DNA of 64,000 nucleotides from Chrysoporthe austroafricana (lineage: Eukaryota > Ascomycota > Sordariomycetes > Diaporthales > Cryphonectriaceae), in the NCBI GenBank assembly GCA_001051155.2, contig JYIP02000001.1:5642001-5706000 (forward strand), given 5' to 3'. This document shows, piece after piece, positions 10,310 to 21,092 of the stretch; position 1 is the stretch's first letter; the number at the start of each line of letters is the position of its first letter. The position numbers and the translations under genes were made by a program. Below the pieces are notes generated by a model. That model was not told the origin of the DNA, did not search any database, and saw nothing but the letters and a program-made list of their open reading frames with translations.

Positions 10310-11668
10310 CCGCGAAAACGGTTGTTCATCCTCTTCCTTTCCTGTCAGCCACCAGCAGACTTCCCTCCACAAGTTGAGTAGCGACTTTTAACCTACTGAA
10401 AGAGTCACACAGAAAAGCAGCGGCAACAGCATCACCTAGATCAGGCGTGATTCGCTGCTCGCTGCCTAGCGCACTTGCCATCTAACCGTGAGAGTACTCG
10501 AGGGGCCGGGGGAAACCACTAAGATGCGTAGCGCTCTCAACGACGCATCTGCTAAAGGGATAGATTCTTAGTTGATTAATCAAGAAAGGATGTAATCAAC
10601 TAAGGAAATATATGGTATTATCTTAGGTCACTAGGCGCGAGAGTGCACCGGGAGGTTCATAGGGATGAAAGGCATGAGGTTAATGTAAAAAGAAGCTCTT
10701 AGGACTATTGTAACAGCCAACCGATGTGAATAATAATCATGGGTATAAGTCAATGTGTAAATATGAGTGCTTGTGTGATAAAATGATGGCAGGCACGACT
10801 TCTCTCTTCTCAAACTCGGTCCAAGACTAGTTAGTCTACTAGACTACTTCATTGCAGAACAATCATGCTGGGGCCGTCTTGTATTGCAGGAGCATATGTA
10901 TGCCCGAAAAAATACACGAAAAAGGGCCCTTGCCAGCCCTCATTACCACGATGCTCCTCTTCTGGATGACACAATCGTCTCACAAAAAAGATGCACTGAT
11001 GGAGTGGACAGTCTGGGCCCATGTTCAAACGGACAAACCGAGCGCAAGCATTGAATAAGCACACACTTGTGGCTGCAGTAGGGGCACTGCAGGGACAAAA
11101 ATAGCCCTGCTGCAATGCTGCACTGTCTCATCTGAAGTCGTTCAGAGTATAACTCGCGATTGACCATCACGTAATCTATGGGCTCGAATGCCACCGGCAC
11201 AAAGACCAGTGCACCCAGCGGTCACTTCGCCCATGATGACTGATGTAGCAGCGCACAAGAGCAACGAGAAGAGAGCCAGTACCCCGGAACAAATTTGGTG
11301 TGAGCCTCTGGACAGTTAAAAAGTGTGCGGAGGCTTGAGTTCCGAAGCCAAACACAGACAGCTTTTGCATCTGCTGCTCATGCTGGCAACACGTTGTCTC
11401 GAAGTGTGCTGAGGCGAGTTGTAGGAAGTTGTACAGTAAGAAAGAGCCTCGGCCTTGGCATGGCTTGGAGAGATACTGGGCAGGCCAAGGGTCCTGTTAT
11501 CGCTATCGCTATCGCTATCGCGCATTATCATTATCGCTCTGTTGGCTATGGCATCCTACGGGTACCATTTCCAATTTTTGATCTGACCTCAGCAAACCAT
11601 TCTCCGACACAATCCTTCGTCGCCCAAGGTCAGCTTGCTTCCGTCATGTCACGGTGAAACATGTAGGG
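10310..11668. other. Intergenic region between divergent genes
   Basis: This is the shared upstream region of the hypothetical gene on the left and the RRM-type gene on the right. It contains a perfect 12-base inverted repeat at 10567-10604 (listed separately) and a short run of gctatc hexamers near 11499-11521. Open frames here are short and unsupported. Confidence 0.5.
10567..10604. repeat. Perfect 12-bp inverted repeat with 14-base spacer
   Basis: The left arm CTTAGTTGATTA (10567-10578) is the exact reverse complement of the right arm TAATCAACTAAG (10593-10604). It lies in the AT-rich intergenic region about 260 bases upstream of the hypothetical gene and 1.1 kb upstream of the RRM-type gene. 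It could be a binding site for a dimeric regulator, a cruciform or RNA hairpin, or the remnant of a small element. Nothing in the sequence decides between these. Confidence 0.7.
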
Positions 11669-13444
11669 ATGAAGACGAAGACCTCCAAACCACCCACACG
11701 CGAGTCTCATGCAGACTCTGCACACCCTGCAGATGCAAACTACTCGCGCCTGCACGTCACCCCTCTAGACCCAAACCTTCTCAAGGTCATTGTGCCACCC
11801 GCTGTTCTCCCCAGCGCCCGTCGCATTTCCTACCACACCATTCAGACCTTTCCAGAGAAACCCTACGGCTTCATAGAGCTGCCTTCTGCCGACGCCGACA
11901 AGATCAAGAAGAAACTCAACGGGGCTGTCCTGAGGGGCACCAAAATCCGCGTCGAGCTCGCCCGACCAGACAATATGCCACACCCATCCCCAGACGCCGT
12001 GATGGATGCCTCGTCGAAAAAATCTAGAACGGATAAGAAAGATAAGAAAGATAGGAAGCGGAAGCGCGACCCCCAAGAGATTGCAGGGATCAAACTGGAG
12101 GAGGGCCGCAAGGTCAAACGCGGCTGGACAGTGACACCGGAAGAGGCACTGGCCAAGAAGGAAAAAGAGAGAAAAGAAGAGAGAAAGCTCTCCAAGTCCA
12201 AGAAGTCGGGCGAGGACAAGGACAAGAAAGAGAAGAAGGAGAAGAAGAAGAAGAAGGCCAGAGAACCAGAGTCTCTCTATTCTGAAGTACCTGAGTGCCT
12301 GGTCAAAACCCAACTGCCACCAAACAGGCTCGATGTGGCGGCTAATGCGGCTGGAGAGCACAAGAAGAAGTCTAAGAAGAATAAGGCGCGGGACATTGTG
12401 ATTCATGAGTTTGAGAGGAACACCAAATTCCCCACATTCCTCAAGCCCACGGCAACAGCCGCCACGTCTGCGAAGGAGGAGACATCTTTTGTGGAGGGCA
12501 AGGGCTGGGTCGATAATGGCGGTACGGTTGTGGAAGAAGTCAAGAGCACCAGGCCTAAGGCATTCCCTAAGCTTCAAGTCGAACAGTCACGATCTGGGCC
12601 AAAGACGACCCCCGAAGATGACACAAGCAGCAGTAGCAACAGCAGTGACAGTGACAGCAGCGACAGCTCATCAGAGGATGAGTCGCAATCCCAGCCTCTG
12701 CCTGTCAAACCCCTGAGCATCAACACGCGGCTCACTACTTCTGTTCAAAGCCCCACGGCTGTAGCCTCGGTCACAGAGCCCGATGCAACAAGGCCACAGT
12801 CTTCAGGCTCAACAAGAAGCCTCACTATCAAGATACCGCCAGCAACCCCGACGCCTAGCTCCGCCAAGGTACATCCCCTCGAGGCTCTGTATAAGCGACA
12901 GAAAGGAGACCAGTCTGTCAACAACAATGCGACCACCGATGCTGAGCCTTTTGCCTTCTTTGGTGGCCATGAAGAAGAAGATGATGATGACGAGGGCCTG
13001 GATGGGGAGGGCAGTCCTCTGGCAAGCGACCATGCCACTGCGGACAACCTTTCAGTGCCTTCTCAAGGGCCCCAAATGCCCATGACGCCTTTCACCAAGC
13101 AGGATTTCGAGCGGAGGAACATCAGAAGTGCCGCACCTACTCCAGACACCGCCCATCCCAGCAGAATCTCAAGATTCTGGCCCTGGAGAAGTGATGAAGA
13201 ACATGCTCTGAATGATGTCCAGGAGGATACTGCGGAGGACAAGGATGAAGACGCGGCTGACTACAGTGCAGGCCCAAGCGGTGAGGATGCTGTGGAGGGA
13301 GCTACCAATCCGAACACGGATTTTCCAAAGTGGTTCTGGGAGCACCGCGGCGACCTCAACAGGTCGTGGAAGAAGAGGAGAAAGATGGCCGCCAAGGAAA
13401 AGAGGTATCGTGAGAATAAGGCTAGGGCAGACAGAGCCATATAG
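11669..13444 (+). CDS. RRM-like N-terminus, Lys-rich nucleolar-type protein
   Basis: Single exon of 591 residues from the ATG at 11669. The frame opens slightly upstream only through a GTG. Residues about 25-100 resemble a divergent RNA-recognition motif: LHVTPLDPNLLKVIV, then YGFIELPSADADKIKKKLNG and GTKIRVELARP, which match the beta1, beta3 and beta4 strands. Next come long Lys/Glu tracts that look like nuclear and nucleolar localisation signals, an acidic Ser stretch (about 315-335) and a DDDDE patch. The C-terminus ends in a basic segment, FPKWFWEHRGDLNRSWKKRR, that looks conserved. The pattern resembles fungal ribosome-biogenesis proteins of the Nop8/SRP40-like type. RNA binding and a role in rRNA processing are inference; the exact ortholog is not certain. 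Confidence 0.7.
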   Translation: MKTKTSKPPTRESHADSAHPADANYSRLHVTPLDPNLLKVIVPPAVLPSARRISYHTIQTFPEKPYGFIELPSADADKIKKKLNGAVLRGTKIRVELARPDNMPHPSPDAVMDASSKKSRTDKKDKKDRKRKRDPQEIAGIKLEEGRKVKRGWTVTPEEALAKKEKERKEERKLSKSKKSGEDKDKKEKKEKKKKKAREPESLYSEVPECLVKTQLPPNRLDVAANAAGEHKKKSKKNKARDIVIHEFERNTKFPTFLKPTATAATSAKEETSFVEGKGWVDNGGTVVEEVKSTRPKAFPKLQVEQSRSGPKTTPEDDTSSSSNSSDSDSSDSSSEDESQSQPLPVKPLSINTRLTTSVQSPTAVASVTEPDATRPQSSGSTRSLTIKIPPATPTPSSAKVHPLEALYKRQKGDQSVNNNATTDAEPFAFFGGHEEEDDDDEGLDGEGSPLASDHATADNLSVPSQGPQMPMTPFTKQDFERRNIRSAAPTPDTAHPSRISRFWPWRSDEEHALNDVQEDTAEDKDEDAADYSAGPSGEDAVEGATNPNTDFPKWFWEHRGDLNRSWKKRRKMAAKEKRYRENKARADRAI

Positions 13445-14085
13445 ACAACCAACAAGGCTTGGTGCTGTTGAGAAACCTGGCATTCAATTTTCATTATTAC
13501 CACTCATCAATTATCCCTATGCCCGGTTCCCTTTCATTCGTGATTAATAAAAGTACAGGCAAATGCCGTCGTATAGTCCAAACATCCAGTCCCCTCACTC
13601 CAGGCCCCTTTTCTTCTATCCCATCTGAGATAATTGTAGCCATTCCTCAAGGAAGGGTGTGGAATACTTGCCTGCGTTATCTCTCCTTCTCCACTTCCTC
13701 TCTCATGAGCCCTGAATCATATTCTGTCGTGGTCCCAACAGAAGTTATGGTGGGGCCCTCGTCGTAAAATCAAAAACCTGAAAAGTGAGGCAATCATCAT
13801 GTCCTCTCATGTCCTCGAAAGCAACAAGATCAGTGTTGCCATGCTCCAACAATTTCCCTCACTGAACTTCATGCCATCAAATCTATCAGAGCTATCTCGG
13901 TATCTAGCTTGTGTATATCACAAGCACCATTCCTCGCATCCCCCAGTTGCCTGCTTCGGCGTGAATTGCCAAAGCCTTTGGGGCAAAAGAACGGGTTTCA
14001 ACGAGGCTGGATCCGCATTGCTTCATAAGGATCGTTGAGGCCAATCATGCAACTCACCAGCCGTCCTCTGCTGCTCATGGCTCAT
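13445..14085. other. Convergent 3' intergenic region
   Basis: This is the space between two genes reading towards each other. It should hold both 3' untranslated regions and polyadenylation signals; an AATAAA-like gattaataaaag motif occurs near 13541. No coding potential is seen. Confidence 0.5.
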
Positions 14086-15813
14086 TCAGTCTGCTCGGGC
14101 TTTTCCCTTACCACTATTGTCATGGTCGACAGGCAGGGTGTTGGGGGCATCAGACGGGCCAGGGGCACTGGCTGAGGCGACAAGGCCCACCATGCCGTGG
14201 TTTCCCACCTCGTGATTAGCTCCCAGAGGACTATACGTAGTCTGCATGGTGCAGAGCTCATTGTGGGTGCTGCTGTCGGTAGTGTCCGTCTGGGCTAGGG
14301 AACGGTTCGATTTGGCCTGGTGCAACAAGTGCTCTTCTGAGGCAGCTCGACGGCGCGCCTGGGGCGTCAGAAGCCCAGGCATGCGTCCCTCTCGCAGGTG
14401 GAGAATCGGCAGTCGAGAGACGGAGGCACTGTGCTGGCCAGGTGCCACCGGCAAGGGCCTAGGCGAGTTGAGGCGAGTTGTAGAACCAAGGTTTCCGTCA
14501 TTAGCCGTGTGTACGGCTTCAACATCGGGCTGCGGAGCGGCGAACGGCGGCAGTGGGAACCTGCGCAGCATACTGCTGCGTACAGATGATGGCGACTGCC
14601 CATCAGTACTTCCTAGTCGTCCTGGCGGCACGATCACCCTATTCGCGCCCCTGGTTCCCTCAGTGCGTCCACCGCTGGCCGCCCTGGTCCAATTCAGATT
14701 CCCCAGCTCGAACTCCTTAAGTTGAGATGGGCGGGGCTGTCGGCGGCGTCGCCCGGTATAGACGAGCCTGAGGGCAAATGGGAGCAGCCTCTTATGTCCA
14801 CGGAGAATGCACAGCATGACGCAGGCGGAGCAGAGCAAGAGGACAATGCTCAGGATGCACCAGACGACGTTGGTTGGGGTGGGGCCGGTGTTGTCGCCCT
14901 CCGTGGTGGTCATTAGGGTGACGGTCGCCACGAGCGCGATGAGGCTACCGCCGAAGAAGCTCAGAGCCATGAGGAAGATGGTGAGCGTCGCTCCGTGAGC
15001 CCACTCAGGGGACGCAGGATCGCCGCGGCCGTGCTCCCTGTCCTGGTTGACAGTATCACGGACATGTCCTACTCCGTGCCAGGCGGGAATGTAAGGTCTA
15101 ACGCCGTTGGCTGCTTGAGCAGAGGCTCCAGCTTGTACGTTAGCGGGTCGTCCATGGTAATAGGGGACTTGGTGCAGATTCTCCATGGATGGATACGGAG
15201 TCAAGGGCCGCCGTCTGATGTGAGGGCCCGACGTATCGGGGAGAGACTCATCCCACTTGATCGTTCCGCGGCGCTGCATCTGAGCTCGCGCCTGAGCCTC
15301 AGGCTCGGATCCGCAGCCCATGATCTCGAAGGAGCTGGGTCGGCGCTCCAACTCAGGAACCTGTGGGAGGATGTCCTGCTCGGGTCCGGGTTGCTGGCCA
15401 CGCTGGTCGCTGACAGCGGCCGTGGATCGGGAGTCCTGCAACTGCTGTAGACCGTTTGGCTCTTGGGGCTCGCCACGGAGGTCAGACGACTCAGGCTCCT
15501 GGCGCTGGCTCGTGTAGGTGGGCTCGGGCTCGGACGGGCCACCATTAGCGACGGGCGCAGTCAGAGGCTGCCCAGATGATTGCTGCTCGTGGACCATGTC
15601 GGCCAGCGTGACAGGGGCCAAGGGCCAATTGAGAGGAGTCGGGCGGCGGTTCTGGGGCTCAGGGGATGGGCTTCCAGACGATGACATGTCTGAGACTGGC
15701 ATCTTGCGCTCCTCGTCGTCGAGCTTGATTGAGCCAGCTGGAGAACTGATAGTCGACACCACTTGGGATGCCTCTTGTGCCTTACCAGACTGTTGAGCGT
15801 CCGACGACGGCAT
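14086..15813 (-). CDS. Two-helix membrane protein, otherwise disordered
   Basis: Single exon of 575 residues with ATG at 15813. Residues 1 to about 270 are polar, Pro/Gln/Ser-rich and probably disordered. Two adjacent hydrophobic helices follow: roughly 277-303 (LTIFLMALSFFGGSLIALVA core) and 317-338 (VVWCILSIVLLLCSACVMLC). A strongly basic segment (RGHKRLLPFALRLVYTGRRR) comes right after the second helix, which suggests that the C-terminal tail is cytoplasmic. The tail of about 230 residues is again low in complexity. No signal peptide or enzyme motif is seen and I do not recognise the family. Two helices with long disordered tails on both sides suggest a scaffold or sensor in a membrane, but this is only inference. 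Confidence 0.68.
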   Translation of the reverse strand: MPSSDAQQSGKAQEASQVVSTISSPAGSIKLDDEERKMPVSDMSSSGSPSPEPQNRRPTPLNWPLAPVTLADMVHEQQSSGQPLTAPVANGGPSEPEPTYTSQRQEPESSDLRGEPQEPNGLQQLQDSRSTAAVSDQRGQQPGPEQDILPQVPELERRPSSFEIMGCGSEPEAQARAQMQRRGTIKWDESLPDTSGPHIRRRPLTPYPSMENLHQVPYYHGRPANVQAGASAQAANGVRPYIPAWHGVGHVRDTVNQDREHGRGDPASPEWAHGATLTIFLMALSFFGGSLIALVATVTLMTTTEGDNTGPTPTNVVWCILSIVLLLCSACVMLCILRGHKRLLPFALRLVYTGRRRRQPRPSQLKEFELGNLNWTRAASGGRTEGTRGANRVIVPPGRLGSTDGQSPSSVRSSMLRRFPLPPFAAPQPDVEAVHTANDGNLGSTTRLNSPRPLPVAPGQHSASVSRLPILHLREGRMPGLLTPQARRRAASEEHLLHQAKSNRSLAQTDTTDSSTHNELCTMQTTYSPLGANHEVGNHGMVGLVASASAPGPSDAPNTLPVDHDNSGKGKARAD

Positions 15814-17170
15814 GCTGAGCCTGGAGCTGGTCAGTCTGATTTACAGAAAGGCTCAGCCAAAGGTGCAACAGGCTGCAGACAGAAAGAGGGGACTCACTTG
15901 TTTGGTTGTCTGATCTTGAGGGTGAAGCTTTGAAGCCCTTCAGACAAGGCGTGCCAGACAGCAGGACTGATCCCACTTGGTTGGCTTCACTGGATCAGGA
16001 ATTGATGTGATGGAACAGTGTCCGAGGGTGTGAGGCTCCTTGGGTAGAGAGGATGTAGGTGTTATTAGGCGCGTTGAACGCGCCTACGCGTATCAAAGAA
16101 CTCGAGTGGTCAGGGCGAGGCAGAAAAATACTCAGTTGGCCTGAGACGCGTGATGAGGAACCAAAGTGGCTTTTGAGGATCTTGAAGGTCCCAAAGCAGC
16201 TTTGTTAGAAAGGAATGAAGGGGCCAGGCGTGAGGGTGTTGTAATTGATGGCACACCTTGAGGTCAAGATGCTCCAGAACAATGGAACAGCTGTGAGTCT
16301 TCAGGGTTAGTGAGCCAACATCTGCGCCTGATGAGCTGATTTCTGCTCAGGTATGAGGCCAGAGGGAATATGGGCGAGTGTCCTGGGAGGAGGACAGCTT
16401 GGTAGGTGGTAGAGAAAGTCGAGATGGTAGGCCGGAGGACAGGTAAGGCATCTGAACTTTTGAACTTCTGAACAGAGGATGGGAAGCTCCAGTCTTGTAC
16501 TTATGTGAGAAATCGCAGAGATGCTGGCTCCAAAGTCTGTGAATAAAACAAGTAGGGAAAGTATCAACACCTTTCGTCTGAAGGTGGTACTGGATTGGTC
16601 TGTAAGTCCAGTAAGTTGAGATTGTAATTTACGTAAGCTGCATCAAACACTCACTGTCACTAAATGCCCTTTGATTCTGAATCAACAAATATCATGCTGT
16701 TCACAATGTAACTGTAATCTTTGAACAAATTGGTTCTGCTAACCTATCCTTGAATGTGTTCTTGGACTCAATTTACCCTTGATACCATATCAGGAGGCAA
16801 TGTTTGAAAGGACTATTAGTCTTATATACATAACTATGTTTATATCACGAAATGACTGCTTTCTTGGGATTCACTCTTCATGGGGTACATGTAGTTAGTA
16901 CTGGAAATCGTGCACTTGGCCTTGATATTTTGTTATCTCCTTCTGTCACTTACACGTGCTTGCAGGGGTTCGAGCTGTGAATATTCAGCCGATGTTTAGC
17001 CGCGTTAGGGAGCTCTGCTGGGCGCTACGTCATTTTACTCACTCAAACTATCAGCACTTTCATCAACTCTCCAGAACGTCTGGCTCTTAACTCTTCACCC
17101 AGTGTCTTGCCAATCTTGTCCAAAGCACATTGGCTATGTCGCACCACACGATACCAAGCAATTCCTCGAT
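15814..17170. other. Divergent intergenic region, AT-richer
   Basis: This is the upstream region shared by the two-helix membrane protein (left) and the mitochondrial kinase-like gene (right). It is clearly AT-richer than its surroundings from about 16600 to 16970. Open frames are short and unsupported. The leader of the left gene may contain an intron, but I could not fix one. Confidence 0.45.
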
Positions 17171-19746
17171 ATGAGGCTCCACCTCTCCTTTGCGCGAGGG
17201 CAGCCCTCATGCCTCCGGATCTGCCCGTCCGGCCTTCCCCTGCCGAGATGCTCCGGTCCGACTGCGCATCATATCCCGCCAAAGAGATGGGCGCCCCAGA
17301 CTTCCTATCGCCAGAATTCGTGGCAATGGCAACGGTCACAACAACGCCAGTGGCAGAGACAGTCGCGGTCGCATTGGCACTGGAGCGGTCCGCGACAGGG
17401 AGCCAGTCCGCGGCGCATCCCACTCCTGGCGGCCTCCAGCGGCGCCGCCCTTGGGACAGCTGCTTTCGTTGATATCTCCGAGGACACGGACACGGAAAAT
17501 GGGGAGACGGGAGAGAAGCGCATGCTAGAGGTGTCTCGCGCAGAGATTTCCAAAGAACTCGATTCTAATGACCGAGGACTCTCACGCCTGCGCCATAAAA
17601 TCATCTTACTCGTGGACCTCTACATATGGGAGCCTCTCTGCACCGGAGTCCGCTTCTTACACCTTGCCATCATCTTCGTACCTGTTCTCTTTGCCGTTCC
17701 GATAATATGGTTCGGCAGGCGACAGAAGGACCGCGATAATGAGAGGACTGGCACATTGTGGTGGTACAATTACCTTGTCAAGAGCATGGAGTGGGCCGGC
17801 CCGGCTTTCATCAAGGTGCGTTCAACGAGATAGTTGGTGCTTTTCGGGGCTTGAAGGGTGGGGTTGGTCATGACGATGCTCTCTGCAGTGAGCCGGGCGT
17901 GAGGGTATCGAGGTAGATCAAGCTGCCCAAGCCTCGAGCCATCGTCTAGGTCAGATCTGAGGCAATGTCTTCGCGGTTTGGAGCCTGGAACTGGTCAAGG
18001 CACAACATGCGCTCGGGCTCAGTACGGGCACCCAAAGTCCTCGAAGGTCCAGGTCGCACTCTGGAATGAAATGAGACTTATCCCGGGGAAGCCGAGGATG
18101 ATGATATGCGACACCGCGAAGCTAACAAGCGCGTCAACAGTTGGGCCAGTGGGCTGCATCTCGTTCCGATATCTTTCCAACCGAAATGTGCGACATCATG
18201 TCAAAGCTGCACTCCAACGCTCCTGCGCACTCTTTGTATACGACGAAACGTATCGTGCAGGCCGCATTTGGAGGGCGAGCCTTTGACGACATTTTCGACG
18301 AGTTTGACGAAATCCCTCTCGGTGTGGGAGCCATCGCTCAGGTGTATAAAGCCAAGCTGAAACCCGACTTGGCTGTGCCGGGAGACGTTGACCTACTTGA
18401 CGATGAATCACAGGGCATTCTGCGGCATAATGTGACCAAGATGACGAAGAACGTAGGCACAGTCTTAAAGAGCACGCCAAAACGGGTGCCGTCATCTTAT
18501 GTTGCTGTGAAAGTTTTGCACCCCGGTGTCGAGCGCATCGTCCGCCGGGACTTGCGCATCATGGGCTTCTTTGCGTCAGCCCTCAACACCATACCGTCCA
18601 TTGAATGGCTCTCACTGCCGGACGAGGTCAGCCAGTTTGGCGAGATGATGAAGTTGCAGTTGGATATGCGCATCGAGGCTGCCAACCTGGCCATCTTTCG
18701 CAAGCACTTCAAGAACCGTCCTACGGCGTGGTTTCCATTCCCGTATTCGGAATTCACCACCCGAAACGTTCTGGTAGAGGAGTTTGCTCAAGGCATCCCG
18801 CTGGCCGACTTCATGGAGAACGGAGGCGGTGTCTTCCAGCGAGATATTGCCTCCGGGGGTCTCGACGCCTTCCTTCGCATGCTGCTCCTGGACAATTTCG
18901 TCCACGCGGACCTACACCCGGGAAACATCATGGTGCGCTTCTACGAGGCTGAGAGGCCTAACCTGCCGGTGAAACTCCATCTTCGTCATCAGGACGACGA
19001 AGACCAGGCGCACCCACCGAGCCAGAACGATGTCACAGAGCAGGTCCTGGCGAGGCTGCGGCCGTTCCGCCACGGGAAGGATCCTGAGGCGTGGAACAGA
19101 GAACTGGCCAGGCTTGACCACGAGGGCTACTGCCCGCAGCTAATCTTCATCGACACGGGCCTCGTCACGGAGCTCAATGAGACGAACCGCCGCAACTTTC
19201 TGGACCTCTTCCGAGCCGTTGCCGAGTTCGATGGCTACAAGGCCGGGCACCTGATGTGTGAGCGCTGCCGGCAGCCCGAGGCCGTCATCGACAAGGAGGT
19301 CTTCGCGCTCAAGATGCAGCACCTGGTGCTCAGCGTCAAGAGCCGGACCTTGGCCCTGGGGAATGTCAAGATCGGCGATATCCTGCAGGAAGTCCTCGGC
19401 ATGGTACGCAGCCACCATGTCCGGCTCGAGGGCGACTTCGTCAACGTCGTCATCAGCATCCTGCTCCTAGAGGGCATCGGCCGCAATCTTGACCCCGAGA
19501 TGGACCTTCTCAGCAGCAGCCTGCCTATCCTGCGTCAGCTCAGCGCTCAGCAGGGCAAAGGCATGGCCCAGCAGGGCGACTTCAGTATGATCATGGTGTG
19601 GCTGGGCCTGGAGACGAGGAGGTTCCTTCAGATAAGCTTTGAGGATGTGAGTTTCTTTGCTGATCCGTTTGAGGGTCCCGAAGCTAACGTTCAATCCCTA
19701 GGTCGAGAGATGTGTGAAGTACGATCTCCTCTCACCCAATGTTTGA
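17171..19746 (+). CDS. CQD1: ABC1/COQ8-family atypical kinase-like mitochondrial protein (CQD1/ADCK2-like)
   Basis: Three exons: 17171-17815, 18141-19646 and 19702-19746, giving 731 residues from the ATG at 17171. The frame is open further upstream only via GTG. The N-terminus is rich in Arg, Ser, Pro and His without acidic residues, as in mitochondrial presequences. One hydrophobic helix (LHLAIIFVPVLFAVPIIWF) anchors it before the catalytic region. The UbiB-family KxGQ motif is present, but the 325-base first intron lies exactly after its Lys; splicing restores FIK-LGQWAASRSDIFP. Then come the loop PLGVGAIAQVYKAKL, VAVKVLHPGVE, HADLHPGNIM (near 470) and, after a roughly 70-residue insert, FIDTGLVTEL (DTG in place of the usual DFG). 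The insert and the C-terminal LLLEGIGRNLDPE segment point to ADCK2/yeast CQD1 rather than COQ8. That branch acts in coenzyme Q distribution at the inner mitochondrial membrane. Confidence 0.82.
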
Positions 19747-20655
19747 GCCGATGGGAAACCCACTGTGTGAATTTGTGGGCACAATGTATTATATCAAGAC
19801 GGGACGGCATCCGTGGCGTATGGTGTTCACGGAAGATGTCTGTTTTAGAAAGTGGTTGGGGGCATTCATAGATACAACAGGTAAGAGCCTTGAGGAAGTT
19901 CCTAATAGACAGCTGGAAGTCATCATGAGACCATGGCGGAGAACATTGAGGATGAGAATGATCATCTGGTGACAATGATACGTCTGTGTTGTTACCTACA
20001 GCCGTCGCATTCTATGGCAATAGATCCCAGAAAATAAAATACTCATACGGCTTTCACGCTTCAAGACCAGTCCTCATCCTCAAAGCTAAGGACTGTATTG
20101 GTTTACTTGTGATTTAATGTGAAGGCATAATGACCTCTTCTAATTCGATATATAATCTGGGTCAGGTTTGTTTTCGAGCTTGAAAAGTTGGCCGGAATCC
20201 TCAACACAGTCCCCTAGTACAAATCCTTTTAGTTATTTTACTGTGATCGACAACTTGTGCTTCCATCTGGCTGTTGTACTGGTTATGGATCGAAGAGGTG
20301 AAAGCATTCAGGAGATGTGGTCCGACGGGTTGGGCTTCCTTTAAGCATTTAAGCTAGAAAACAACTTTTTGGTAGTATCCTAATACAAATTTAAGATTTA
20401 AAGTGAGGAGGTGAGCTCAATGACGAACCTATGAATATCTTGCTTGGTTGGGTAGTGGGATCTGGGGAGGCAGAGAGCTCTTGAAGCAATACACATCATG
20501 AGGATATGCTTCTTTAGAACTGCAACCAAGCGGAAGTCTTTTGACGATATATAGGGAATTGCTTCATCGACGAGATAGTAGGCAAAGGAAGCATGTAGCT
20601 GGGCAGACTCAATCACATGATATAGACTGACTCAGGAGGAGATGGAATGAATTAT

Positions 20656-20722
20656 GAGGTGAGCTGGATTAGGAGGAGGTGAACTGGATCGGGAAGAGAT
20701 GAACTGGATGGGGAGGAGGTGA
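20656..20722. repeat. 20-bp tandem repeat, about 3.5 copies
   Basis: The unit GAGGTGARCTGGATYNGGRR begins at 20656, 20676, 20696 and 20716 with exact 20-base spacing and a few substitutions. It lies about 370 bases before the start of the Pro/Gln/Ala repeat protein and does not sit in a supported reading frame. Confidence 0.8.
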
Positions 20723-20922
20723 AAGGGCCTGTCCTCCTTCACGCCCCCACCACATGGCGCGCCACATATACATGAAAGTTCACGCTTCTAAATACCAAAA
20801 TTTATTACCACTCACTACTACAGGCAAGACGCGGGGTTTTATTTTTTTTTTGCCGGCGGCAGAAACTACAAACATATTCACATCCCACCGTGCAGTAAAT
20901 AAAAGCCTGATTGGTCTCCATA

Positions 20923-20958
20923 CCAACTCTCCCAACTCTCCCAACTCTCCCAACTCTC
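20923..20958. repeat. 9-bp tandem repeat CCAACTCTC, four exact copies
   Basis: Four perfect copies start at 20923, 20932, 20941 and 20950. The tract is pyrimidine-rich and sits 135-170 bases before the ATG at 21093, so it is part of that gene's core promoter or leader. Confidence 0.85.
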
Positions 20959-21092
20959 CTCCCTTTCTCTCTCAACCCTGCAGCAGCGTCGTGTTTGTTC
21001 AGACCAAACACAACACCACGACGCCTGTGCCCCCTGTGCCCCCGTGTGAAAGCAGCACCATTCTTACTCTTTTCGTCCCCAATCCCTCCAAG

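Larger units (their letters stand above)
19747..21092. other. Intergenic region with two short tandem repeats
   Basis: This is the downstream side of the CQD1-like gene and the promoter side of the Pro/Gln/Ala repeat protein. It is AT-rich around 19990-20420. It contains a 20-base tandem repeat at 20656-20722 and a 9-base repeat at 20923-20958 (both listed). Polypyrimidine stretches at 20960-20980 fit a fungal core promoter close to the ATG at 21093. Confidence 0.5.
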
